In this document: positions 56,359 through 64,000 of the stretch, piece after piece
Layout of the letters: every line of letters begins with the position of its first letter
Numbering within the stretch: the first letter of the stretch is position 1
From: Schaalia suimastitidis DSM 15538
Lineage (GTDB): Bacteria; Actinomycetota; Actinomycetes; Actinomycetales; Actinomycetaceae
NCBI RefSeq assembly: GCF_000429105.1
Contig: NZ_AUBF01000011.1
Location: forward strand, 1-64,000
Direction of reading: 5' to 3'
DNA: 64,000 nt
Position numbers and translations under genes: made by a program
The notes under the pieces: model-generated
Told to the model about the DNA's origin: nothing
Database searches by the model: none
What the model saw: only the letters and a program-made list of their open reading frames with translations

Positions 56359-57663
56359 ATGAACGCGGCTGCCATCTCTGTTGCGGGCGACGCTAAAACC
56401 GAATGGTTCGACCACGCTCGCCTCGGACTTTTCGTCCACTTCGGCCTGTACTCCGTGGCTGCCCGCCACGAATGGGTAATGACACGCGAACGCACAGACG
56501 TAGCCACCTACGAACGCTACCTCCACGCATTTGACCCCGACCTTTTCGACGCGCGCGACATTGCGCGCCAAGCCAAAGCAGCAGGTATGGGCTACGCAGT
56601 CCTCACCAGCAAACACCACGACGGCTACTGCCTTTTCGACACCGCACACACCACCTACAACTCCGCCGTACACCAAGGCCGCGACTTCGTCGCCGAATGG
56701 TGCCAAGCACTACGCGACGAAGGACTGAAAGTCGGCATCTACCACTCACTGCTTGACTGGCACCACCCCGACTACACCATCGACTTCCATCACCCCCGCC
56801 GCGACGACGTCGACGCGCGCACACAAAACGAAACGAAAGACTTTTCTCGCTACCGCACCTACCTGCACGCCCAAGTCGAAGAACTCCTCACCAACTACGG
56901 CCAAATCGACTACCTTTTCTTCGACTTTTCCTACCCGTGGGAGGTCGACGGATGGGTAGGAAAAGGCCGCGACGACTGGGGGTCACGCGAACTTGAAGCC
57001 ATGTGCCGACGCCTTCAGCCAGGCATCATTATCAACGACCGCCTCGACATCCCCGGCGACCTGGTGACCCCCGAGCAATACCAGCCATCTAAACCCATGG
57101 AAGTCAACGGGCAGCCCGTGCGCTGGGAAGCCTGCCAAACACTCAACGGATCATGGGGATACGACCGCGACAACACCGACTTCAAAAGCGTCGACATGAT
57201 CCTGCGAATGCTCGCCGACACCGTGTCAAAAAACGGAAACCTCCTGCTCAATATCGGCCCCGATGGACGAGGCGCCGTCACCGCACACGACGCCACCATC
57301 CTTGACGCTGTAGCCAAGTGGATGCGCCTGCATAGTCGCGCCATTATCGGCGCAGGCCACAGCACCTATAAGGCGCCAGAACATGCGGTGTACACCCAGC
57401 GAGGCAACCGACTCTACATCCACCTCATGGCCTGGCCATTTGGACACCTCCACCTGCCTGACCTTGCAGGCAAAGTCACTTTCGCACGTCTCCTTGCCGA
57501 CGGCTCTGAACTGCGCATGGAAGTCCACGATCCAGGAAAGGAGGCACTCACCACCGAAGTGGGAGGACAACCCGCAGGCACCCTCACCCTGGTACTGCCC
57601 ACGCGCGCCCCAGATACACCACTGCCCGTCATCGAACTGTTCCTAGCAGACGACGCCAGTTAA
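56359..57663 (+). CDS. Alpha-L-fucosidase (GH29), cytosolic
   Basis: A 434-residue GH29 enzyme removing terminal alpha-L-fucose. WFDHARLGLFVHFGLYSVAA near the N-terminus, YAVLTSKHHDGYCLFDT with the His-His substrate residues, LKVGIYHSLLDWHHPDY, and DYLFFDFSYPWE with the Asp nucleophile are family hallmarks; SKNGNLLLNIGPDGRG closes the catalytic domain. There is no signal peptide, so the substrate must be imported. It opens the operon after AAGGAG. It is divergent from a ROK repressor and followed 63 bases later by the ABC binding protein. No fucose isomerase or kinase is in the window. Confidence 0.92.
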   Translation: MNAAAISVAGDAKTEWFDHARLGLFVHFGLYSVAARHEWVMTRERTDVATYERYLHAFDPDLFDARDIARQAKAAGMGYAVLTSKHHDGYCLFDTAHTTYNSAVHQGRDFVAEWCQALRDEGLKVGIYHSLLDWHHPDYTIDFHHPRRDDVDARTQNETKDFSRYRTYLHAQVEELLTNYGQIDYLFFDFSYPWEVDGWVGKGRDDWGSRELEAMCRRLQPGIIINDRLDIPGDLVTPEQYQPSKPMEVNGQPVRWEACQTLNGSWGYDRDNTDFKSVDMILRMLADTVSKNGNLLLNIGPDGRGAVTAHDATILDAVAKWMRLHSRAIIGAGHSTYKAPEHAVYTQRGNRLYIHLMAWPFGHLHLPDLAGKVTFARLLADGSELRMEVHDPGKEALTTEVGGQPAGTLTLVLPTRAPDTPLPVIELFLADDAS

Positions 57664-57726
57664 GGCACACCATCACCCCGTGACACACATTCAACGACGA
57701 ATCACCCCATACCGAAAGGAACTCCC

Positions 57727-59013
57727 ATGAGAACACGCAAAGCGCGAGCCGCCCTCGCACTCTTCGCCATCGCCGCCACCGTTGGCGCCGCCGCCTGCTC
57801 CAACTCGACAAGCAGCACCGCTGACGCGAGCGACGCCTCGTCAAGCAAAATCTCCGTCACCTGGGACATGTGGGCAGGTGGCGAAGAATCCCAAAAATGG
57901 GTGGCCGACACCGCAGCCATCGCCCAAGCCCAAAACCCCGACATTGACATCAAAACCCAAACCGCATCCTGGTCTGACTACTTCACGAAACTCACCGCAA
58001 ACGCCTCCTCTGGCAACCTCGCGTGTGTCACATCCATGAACGGCCAGCGCCTCAACACCTTCTACCAGGCCCTGTCACCCCTGACTGAAGAAGACCTGAA
58101 AACAGCAGGTATCGACACATCGAAGTTCCAAGAAGGTGCCCTAGACATCCTCAGCTACGACGGCAAACTCTACGGCCTGCCCTACGACGTTGCTGCCATG
58201 ATGGTGTACTACAACAAAGACATGCTTGCCGAAACTAACACCCCGGAACCAAGCGCCACATGGACCTTCGACGACTTCGTTTCCACCGCAAAGAGCGCAA
58301 CCACCGACGCACACCCCGGCTTCGGTATCGGCATGGGTGAATTCCAATGGATGGCTCTGCCTATCGCCAAATCCGGTGTCCAACCCGTCAGTGAGGACGG
58401 CAAACTGGAGTTGACCAACCCCGATTTTGTTGCCGCAGCTGAATGGTACGCGGGCCTGGTCACCACCGAAAAAGTCGCACAACCCGTCCCATCAGCCTCA
58501 GAAGTTGGCTGGGGTGAAGAACAATACAACGCCGGAAACGTTGCCATGGCCGTTGACGGCACGTGGAACGCCAAGAGCTACTTCACCAACGAAGCAGGCT
58601 TCAAAGCTGGCGCCACCCGCCTACCCACCGGCGACAACGGATCCCTAGGCCTGGTACTTGGCTCCGGCTTCTCCATTGCCGCCAACTGCCAAGGTGAAGA
58701 ACGCGAGGCAGCGCTGAAAGTCCTGGGCTCACTGGTATCAGCAGAGGCACAAAACTTGTTGGCATCCTCAGGGCGCTCCTACCCGGCACTAGTTGAATCG
58801 CAACCCCTCTACTTTGAGTCACTGCCCGAAAACGTGCGCGCCGAGGTGGAAAAAGCTTTCTCTGAAGCCTTCACCGGCGTCGTCGGACAACGGTCAGTGA
58901 GCACATGGGCACAGGTCAACGAGTACTTCACCCCGAACCTCGTGTCGGTCTACACCGGAAGTATGACAATGACCGACATGCTCACCCAAGGGCAAAGCCA
59001 ATTCGGTAAGTAA
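57727..59013 (+). CDS. Sugar ABC transporter substrate-binding lipoprotein
   Basis: A 428-residue CUT1-type solute-binding protein. The signal peptide ends GAAAC with lipidated Cys24, then an Ser/Thr/Asp linker and the mature domain. WDMWAGGEESQKW, KLYGLPYDVAAMMVYYNKDML and the C-terminal TMTDMLTQGQ match the extracellular sugar-binding family. AAAGGAA precedes the ATG. Its place behind a fucosidase suggests a fucosylated oligosaccharide or glycoconjugate as ligand, which is an inference. Confidence 0.92.
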   Translation: MRTRKARAALALFAIAATVGAAACSNSTSSTADASDASSSKISVTWDMWAGGEESQKWVADTAAIAQAQNPDIDIKTQTASWSDYFTKLTANASSGNLACVTSMNGQRLNTFYQALSPLTEEDLKTAGIDTSKFQEGALDILSYDGKLYGLPYDVAAMMVYYNKDMLAETNTPEPSATWTFDDFVSTAKSATTDAHPGFGIGMGEFQWMALPIAKSGVQPVSEDGKLELTNPDFVAAAEWYAGLVTTEKVAQPVPSASEVGWGEEQYNAGNVAMAVDGTWNAKSYFTNEAGFKAGATRLPTGDNGSLGLVLGSGFSIAANCQGEEREAALKVLGSLVSAEAQNLLASSGRSYPALVESQPLYFESLPENVRAEVEKAFSEAFTGVVGQRSVSTWAQVNEYFTPNLVSVYTGSMTMTDMLTQGQSQFGK

Positions 59014-59079
59014 TGCGGCGCACGCCCCTTACCCATCCCAAAACCACCACCCCGTCCCCACACCGGAAGTGACACTGCA

Positions 59080-59997
59080 GTGACAACACACGCAGCCGCC
59101 CCAAAGAAGCGGCGGAGCCGGTTGGCGAGGACCGAGTCCTACCAGGCGCTGGGCTTTGCGAGCCCAGCCCTGGTGGGCCTTGCCCTCTTCACCGTCGTCC
59201 CCGTCGTACTGTCCATCATCATGAGCCTGTATAACTGGCCCGCCTTTGGTGAACGCACATTCGTTGGCGCCGACAACTACCTGTGGCTACTGACCGAAAG
59301 CCCAGATTTTTGGCCCGCAGTACGCAACTCCGTGGTCTTCACCGTCTTATACGTGCCCATTAATATCATCGTGTCGCTAACAATGGCGATGATCATTGGG
59401 CCACGCATCCGGGGACGCAATATTTTCCGAGTCCTCTTCTTCATCCCCGTGGTCACCCCCATGGTGGCAAACGTCCTGGTGTGGAAGATGCTGCTGAACC
59501 CTCAGGGCCTCTTTAACGGACTAGCCCAAGCGTGGTTCGGCGTTGAACTGCCAGCATTCCTGGCGCACCCGCAGTGGGCCATGATCATGATCGTCGTCAT
59601 GAGCGTCTGGCAAGGCGCAGGCTATAACATGCTGATCTTCTCAGCCGCCCTTGAACAACTGCCCGAATCAGTGATGGAGGCAGCCCGAATCGACGGTGCA
59701 CGAGGATGGACCATGCTGGTCAAAGTCATCCTCCCCATGATGTCGCCCTCCATATTCTTCGCCTCCGTGATGACCGTGATCTCGTCACTTCAAGTCTTCG
59801 TTCAGCCCCAGATGCTGACCGGTGGCGGCCCTGGAAACTCCACTCTGCCACTGGTGATGTTCATTTACAACACAGGATTTAAGTTCCAACAGCTTGGCAT
59901 GGCTGCCGCAGCAGCATGGATCCTTTTCGCTTTGGTCATCCTTGTGACCGCCTTCCAATTCCAAGCACAAAAGAGGTGGGTGCACTATGAAGTCTGA
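59080..59997 (+). CDS. Sugar ABC transporter permease (MalF type)
   Basis: A 305-residue permease with six membrane helices. FASPALVGLALFTVVPVVLSIIMSLYNWPAFG (in part) opens it, and the EAA loop is MEAARIDGARGWTMLVKVILPMMSP (about 207-231, in part). The start is GTG 59080, with GGAAG ten bases upstream. It overlaps the second permease by 11 bases. The two permeases form a heterodimeric channel; the ATPase is not encoded here. Confidence 0.93.
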   Translation: MTTHAAAPKKRRSRLARTESYQALGFASPALVGLALFTVVPVVLSIIMSLYNWPAFGERTFVGADNYLWLLTESPDFWPAVRNSVVFTVLYVPINIIVSLTMAMIIGPRIRGRNIFRVLFFIPVVTPMVANVLVWKMLLNPQGLFNGLAQAWFGVELPAFLAHPQWAMIMIVVMSVWQGAGYNMLIFSAALEQLPESVMEAARIDGARGWTMLVKVILPMMSPSIFFASVMTVISSLQVFVQPQMLTGGGPGNSTLPLVMFIYNTGFKFQQLGMAAAAAWILFALVILVTAFQFQAQKRWVHYEV

Positions 59998-60919
59998 CAA
60001 CACTGCGACCGCCCCCACTCAAGGCACGCCTGCGCCTCGTCGTGCCCGCACAAGCTACGCACCCCTGTCACAAGCGGGACTGCTTGGCGGCGAACCCTCC
60101 CGCCTCAAAGACGCCATCGCCCACATCACCGTATGGATCGGCGCCTTCCTTTTCGCGTCACCACTGATCTACGCTTTCTTTTCCTCCCTCAAACACAAAG
60201 ACGAGATTTACCAGGTGCCGCCAAGTCTCTTCGGCAAAGAACTACGCTGGTCAAACTACGTTGACGTCTTCACTTACGGCCCGTTCGTCACCTATATCCT
60301 CAACAGTTTCATCGTCGCCATCTTGGGCACACTGGTCGTCATTTTCGTCTCGACAACCGCTGGATATGCCTTTTCGCGCTTACGGTGGAAAGGCCGCGAC
60401 GGCGCCTTCATTCTGTTCCTGGCCACCATGATGATCCCCGCCGAAGTGCTGGTCATCCCCATGTTCATCCTCATGCAACAATTCGGCTGGGTGAACACCT
60501 ACCAGGCGCTCATCTTCCCTTTCGCTTTCGGCGCCTTCGGCACATTCCTCATGCGTCAATTCATGCGCGGCATCCCCTTCGAACTTGAAGAAGCGGCCCG
60601 CGTCGACGGAGCAGGCCCCATCCGCACCTTCGTGCAAATCATCCTTCCGCTGACCAAATCCGCTATCGCAGTTCTCGCGGTCTTTACCTTCATGGGGTAT
60701 TGGAACTCCTACCTGTGGCCGCTCATTGTTACCGTCGACTACGACTCCTTGGGGACACTCCCTGTTGGCCTTGCCTCCTTCTCGACCCAGGAAGGAACGC
60801 GCATGGATCTGCAGATAGCGGCCTCGATTATTTCAATGGTGCCCACCACGGCGCTGGTCCTTGCACTGCAAAAGCACCTGGTTAAAGGCATTGCCATGTC
60901 CGGTATGGGCGGACGCTAA
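59987..60919 (+). CDS. Sugar ABC transporter permease (MalG type)
   Basis: A 310-residue permease with six helices and a roughly 40-residue cytosolic N-terminus. YQVPPSLFGKELRWSNYVDVF and the EAA loop ELEEAARVDGAGPIRTFVQIILP (in part) are typical of the second CUT1 permease. ATG 59987 overlaps the preceding gene, so the two are translationally coupled. The C-terminus ends KGIAMSGMGGR, close to the common KGLTAGAVKG tail of the family. Confidence 0.93.
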   Translation: MKSDNTATAPTQGTPAPRRARTSYAPLSQAGLLGGEPSRLKDAIAHITVWIGAFLFASPLIYAFFSSLKHKDEIYQVPPSLFGKELRWSNYVDVFTYGPFVTYILNSFIVAILGTLVVIFVSTTAGYAFSRLRWKGRDGAFILFLATMMIPAEVLVIPMFILMQQFGWVNTYQALIFPFAFGAFGTFLMRQFMRGIPFELEEAARVDGAGPIRTFVQIILPLTKSAIAVLAVFTFMGYWNSYLWPLIVTVDYDSLGTLPVGLASFSTQEGTRMDLQIAASIISMVPTTALVLALQKHLVKGIAMSGMGGR

Positions 60920-60944
60920 ACCCACACGACAGGAGAATCATCCT

Positions 60945-62408
60945 ATGCCCACCCGAATCGCCATCTGCGGCATCCACATCGAATCATCGACCTTCACGCC
61001 CTACACCTCCACTGCTGCAGACTTCACGGTGACACGAGGCCAGGCCCTCCTTGCCCGCTACGACTGGCGTGACGAAGCGTGGGCGAGCGCCGTCGAATGG
61101 GTACCGATCCTGCACGCCGGAGCACTACCTGGTGGCGTCGTCGAAAAGGCCACCTACGAGGCGTGGCGTGAAGAAATCCGCAGTGGCCTTGCACAGGCAC
61201 ACACCGAAAGGCCACTGGATGGCGTATTCTTCGACATCCACGGCGCCATGAGTGTGACAGGATACGACGACGCTGAAGGTGACCTCATTACTGCACTTCG
61301 CGACGCGGTTGGCAGTGAAGTAATGATCTCGGCCAGTATGGACTTGCATGGCAATATGTCGCATACGCTTTTCGACGGCCTGGACCTAATGACCTGCTAC
61401 CGTATGGCGCCTCATGAAGACGCCCTTGAATCACGCAAACGGGCAGCCCGCAACCTTGTTGACCGTCTAAGCCAGGGCCTGGGTAAACCAGCAAAAGCCT
61501 TGGTTCATGTGCCGATCCTGCTGCCAGGCGAAAAAACCTCTACCCGCATTGAACCCGCGAAATCTCTGTACGCATTGGTGCCGCAGGTTGAAGCAACCGA
61601 GGGGGTCACCGATGCAGGTATTTGGATTGGTTTTGCGTGGGCTGACCAGGCGCGCTGCCAAGGTGCGGTTGTCGCTTACGGTGACGACCCAGAGGCCGTC
61701 AAAGAGCAGGCACTTCGTATTGGGCGAGCCTTTTGGCGGGCGCGTGACGACTTTGAGTTTGTGGCGCCGGTTGCCACCATGGCCCAGTGCCTCACCTGGG
61801 CCGAACATGCTGCGCGGCCCACGCTCATTTCAGATTCGGGTGACAATCCCGGAGCGGGCGGTGCCGGTGACGTGACGGTTGCTTTGGCGCACCTGTTGGC
61901 GTGGGAGCCAGTAAAAGACGACCTTTTGGATGTCATCCATGCCTCCATCGTGGACCCTGTGGCAGCAGAGCAGTGTTGGAATGCTGGTGTTGGGGCCACA
62001 GTGAGCGTCGAGGTGGGCGGACATATTGACCAACGTGCCCCCGGTCCGCAGCGCATCATCGGCGTGGTACGTGCCCTTACTGACGATCCACGAGGCGGAC
62101 ACACAGCCGCGCTGAAAACAGGCGGCCTCACAGTGATCATTACCAGCGCACGCAACCAATACACCGAATACGAACAATTCGCGCGTCTTGGCCTTGACGT
62201 GCGCAGCGTCGACGTGCTTGTCGTGAAAATCGGCTACCTTGAACCGGACCTGTACGAGGCACAACGCGACTGGAAGATGGCACTGACCCCTGGTGGTGTC
62301 GATCAGGATCTTGTGCGTCTGGGACACCAACACATCACGCGCCCAATGTTTCCTTTCGACACGGTTTTTGACTCCGACCCCATCACGGTAAGGCTCGTGA
62401 TGCCATGA
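60945..62408 (+). CDS. M81-family metallohydrolase (MlrC-like)
   Basis: A 487-residue protein of the MlrC (microcystinase C) family, zinc enzymes that cut amide bonds in small peptides. IAICGIHIESSTFTP at the start, DGVFFDIHGAM (about 98) and SASMDLHGNMS (about 130) with the metal-binding Asp and His residues, DSGDNPGAGGAGD (about 305) and the C-terminal TSARNQYTEYEQF identify both halves of the family. ATG 60945 follows AGGAGA; longer readings lie within the permease gene. Finding it in a fucosidase operon suggests an amide-linked substrate such as a glycosyl-asparagine, which is speculative. The ROK kinase overlaps its end by four bases. Confidence 0.88.
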   Translation: MPTRIAICGIHIESSTFTPYTSTAADFTVTRGQALLARYDWRDEAWASAVEWVPILHAGALPGGVVEKATYEAWREEIRSGLAQAHTERPLDGVFFDIHGAMSVTGYDDAEGDLITALRDAVGSEVMISASMDLHGNMSHTLFDGLDLMTCYRMAPHEDALESRKRAARNLVDRLSQGLGKPAKALVHVPILLPGEKTSTRIEPAKSLYALVPQVEATEGVTDAGIWIGFAWADQARCQGAVVAYGDDPEAVKEQALRIGRAFWRARDDFEFVAPVATMAQCLTWAEHAARPTLISDSGDNPGAGGAGDVTVALAHLLAWEPVKDDLLDVIHASIVDPVAAEQCWNAGVGATVSVEVGGHIDQRAPGPQRIIGVVRALTDDPRGGHTAALKTGGLTVIITSARNQYTEYEQFARLGLDVRSVDVLVVKIGYLEPDLYEAQRDWKMALTPGGVDQDLVRLGHQHITRPMFPFDTVFDSDPITVRLVMP

Positions 62409-63352
62409 ATGCCCAAGCCCGCTATGTCGGCATTGACATTGGCGGTACCACCATCAAATGGATGCTGGTGTCCGCCAGTGGACAGCCCGTTGCCAGCGGA
62501 CATGAACCGACCGACGCCACGCGCATGGTCAGACAGTTGACGACACTGGGTGAGCGTCTAGCCGATGAATACACGCAGCTGGCTGGTATTGGTGTTGTCT
62601 GCCCTGGTGTTCTTGACGAAGGAACAGGTCAGGTGCGGTATGCCTCCAATGTGGCACTTGCCGGGCTGCGACCTGCGGAGCTGCTTGCAGGCAGTTCGGG
62701 TGTGCCCGCGCGCCTAGGGCACGATGGGCGCGCCGCTGGTTTGGCTGAAGGGCTTTTCGGTGCGGGTAAAGGCGCCGTCTCGTACGCCATGATTCCCATT
62801 GGGACTGGAGTTTCGGCAGCCCTCTACCTACAGGGACGTATGTGGGCGGGCGCGACACTCTGCGCTGGCGAAATTGGGCATACACCGGTCTTTCCTGGCG
62901 GCGAACAATGTGCCTGCGGGCAACGTGGCTGCTTGGAGGTCTATGCCTCGGCTCAAGGTATTGCGCGTCGCTATGCGCAGGCGAGTGACAAAGTGGGTCG
63001 GGCACCTGGTGCCAATGGGATCGGCGCGAAAGAGGTAGAAAAACGTCTGGGTGCGGATCCTGTTGCTGACCAGGTGTGGGCCACTGCTGTTGACGCATTA
63101 GCATTGGCACTTGTGCACCTTACCCTTGGTTTTGATCCTGAGCGTTTCATTATTGGTGGCGGTTTGTCTCATGCGGGGCCGGTACTTGTTGAGCCACTAA
63201 AAGCGCGCCTCGAACAGTATTTGGCGTGGCGTAAGGCGCCGCAAATCGTGCTTGCGTGCCTGGGGGAGAAGGCGGGCCTGTGGGGTGCGCTCGCATTGGC
63301 CTCAATGGCCGCCGGAAGCACTGATCACGAGTCGTGGTGCGTCAACGGATAG
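62405..63352 (+). CDS. ROK-family sugar kinase
   Basis: A 315-residue kinase of the ROK/glucokinase family. The phosphate loop is VGIDIGGTTIKW (about 8-19), then GVVCPGVLD, LGHDGRAAGLAEGLFG, the sugar-binding GEIGHTPVFPGGEQ and the zinc motif CACGQRGCLE (intact). It would phosphorylate a hexose or N-acetylhexosamine freed inside the cell by the locus, for example GlcNAc. ATG 62405 overlaps the M81 gene (ATGA). There is no DNA-binding domain, unlike the regulator at 55 kb. Confidence 0.92.
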   Translation: MNAQARYVGIDIGGTTIKWMLVSASGQPVASGHEPTDATRMVRQLTTLGERLADEYTQLAGIGVVCPGVLDEGTGQVRYASNVALAGLRPAELLAGSSGVPARLGHDGRAAGLAEGLFGAGKGAVSYAMIPIGTGVSAALYLQGRMWAGATLCAGEIGHTPVFPGGEQCACGQRGCLEVYASAQGIARRYAQASDKVGRAPGANGIGAKEVEKRLGADPVADQVWATAVDALALALVHLTLGFDPERFIIGGGLSHAGPVLVEPLKARLEQYLAWRKAPQIVLACLGEKAGLWGALALASMAAGSTDHESWCVNG

Positions 63353-63362
63353 GTGTGTGGTG

Positions 63363-64000
63363 ATGACACGGATCGAAATATGTGTCGATGATGTTGCGGG
63401 TGTGAGTGCTGCTAGCCGGGCGGGTGCGGACCGCGTGGAATTGTGTGCACGCCTTGATTTGGGAGGCATCACCCCGTCTGCGACCCTTGTTGAAGAGGCA
63501 CTACCGGTAGCTCCTGCGGGTGGCCTTCGCGTCATTATTCGTCCACGCGGCGGCGATTTTGTGCACACGGATGCTGAGGTTGACCAAATGGTTGCCTCGA
63601 TTGAGGACTTCGTGCAACTGTGGGTGCGCTTACGGAGGAGGAAAGCGGCAGGTGGCGTGACCTCGGCCAGCGCGGCTGATCAGGCAAGCGGCGCCCTATT
63701 GGGTGGCGTGCCGCTTGCCACAGGTGGTGGCGTGCCGCTTGCGGTTGAACCTCGCAGCCTGCCGCCCCTGGGTTTCGTGGTCGGGGTCCTTCGGCCCGAC
63801 GGGCGTATCCACGAGGCGGCAGCCAAGCGCCTGCGGGAGGCTGCACGCGAATACCCGCTGACGTTTCATCGGGCCTTCGACGTTGTGCCCGACCGCGCGC
63901 AAGCCTTAGAAACCCTGATTCGCCTGGGCTATACGCATGTGCTGACCACCGGTGGACATCCCAGTGTTGCACAAGTGGATGAACTGGCAGCGCTGACACG
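63363..64000 (+). CDS. CutC family protein (partial, cut by window end)
   Basis: The first 212 codons of a CutC-family barrel protein are open to the window end. TRIEICVDDVAGVSAASRAGADRVELCARLDLGGITPS, VIIRPRGGDFVHTDAEVDQM (each in part), GFVVGVLRPDGRI and FHRAFDVVPD followed by LGYTHVLTTGG match CutC. The family is named for copper homeostasis, but its enzymatic role is unsettled. Between the second and third strands lies an Ala/Gly-rich insertion of about 50 residues, holding a tandem GGVPLA. The start is ATG 63363, ten bases after the kinase stop; GTG 63360 is possible and no good binding site is seen. Confidence 0.85.
   Translation, partial: MTRIEICVDDVAGVSAASRAGADRVELCARLDLGGITPSATLVEEALPVAPAGGLRVIIRPRGGDFVHTDAEVDQMVASIEDFVQLWVRLRRRKAAGGVTSASAADQASGALLGGVPLATGGGVPLAVEPRSLPPLGFVVGVLRPDGRIHEAAAKRLREAAREYPLTFHRAFDVVPDRAQALETLIRLGYTHVLTTGGHPSVAQVDELAALT
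63702..63742 (+). repeat. Tandem 17-bp repeat inside the CutC-family gene
   Basis: GGTGGCGTGCCGCTTGC at 63702-63718 is repeated at 63726-63742 (period 24 bases, in frame), encoding the doubled GGVPLA of the insertion. Confidence 0.9.

Overview
The window looks like about 64 kb of the chromosome of an actinomycete. The evidence is a WhiB-like iron-sulfur regulator, a GuaB3 paralogue beside guaB, a type-B succinate dehydrogenase, a DtxR/IdeR-type iron box, a surface protein with an LAVTG sorting signal, many GTG starts, and several -10 boxes (TAGGCT, TAAACT, TACAAT) exactly six bases before a start codon, as expected for leaderless mRNAs. Base composition looks moderate for the phylum (upper 50s % G+C by eye). 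A host-associated member of the Actinomycetaceae is my best guess, but this is an inference. I saw no rRNA, tRNA, CRISPR array, transposase or prophage.

Layout. 0.3-9 kb: aldo/keto reductase, PpgK-like ROK kinase, truA, rplM-rpsI, glmM, coaA (reverse), glmS. GlmM and GlmS together supply amino sugars for the cell wall. 9-20.7 kb: GlcU-like sugar importer, a leucine-rich-repeat surface protein, the alr-tsaE-tsaB-rimI operon, sdhCAB, and tsaD. The t6A genes are split by the sdh operon. 20.7-31 kb: GCS2-type ligase, a large SF2 helicase with a hydrophobic segment, THUMP-like methyltransferase, groES under a CIRCE element, a DsbA-like/CcdA thiol pair, a MerR-like regulator and whiB. 31-41 kb: AGE-family epimerase, guaB, Fsa-type transaldolase, DEDD exonuclease, guaB3, and class I and class II fumarases placed back to back.

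41-49 kb: MFS transporter, then a Tat operon (tatA-tatC-tatB-like, reverse) divergent from efeU-efeO-efeB (forward). A DtxR-type operator lies between them, and EfeB carries a twin-arginine signal, so the translocase and its likely cargo appear to be regulated together. A methyltransferase and a cupin extend the efe operon. 49-55 kb: TfoX-like protein, a Fic enzyme behind a perfect 23-bp-arm palindrome, and the nadE-SdpI-like-GH13 operon, in which the GH13 gene carries a (CCGATG)7 tract.

55-64 kb is a carbohydrate locus: ROK repressor, divergent alpha-L-fucosidase, ABC binding protein, two permeases, M81 (MlrC-like) metallohydrolase, ROK sugar kinase, and a CutC-family gene cut by the window end. 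No ATPase is present, so a shared MsmK-type ATPase is presumably used. The fucosidase has no signal peptide, so small fucosylated compounds are probably imported and split inside the cell.

Intergenic regions are rich in strong hairpins and short degenerate repeats. All calls rest on reading the sequence; no database search was done.
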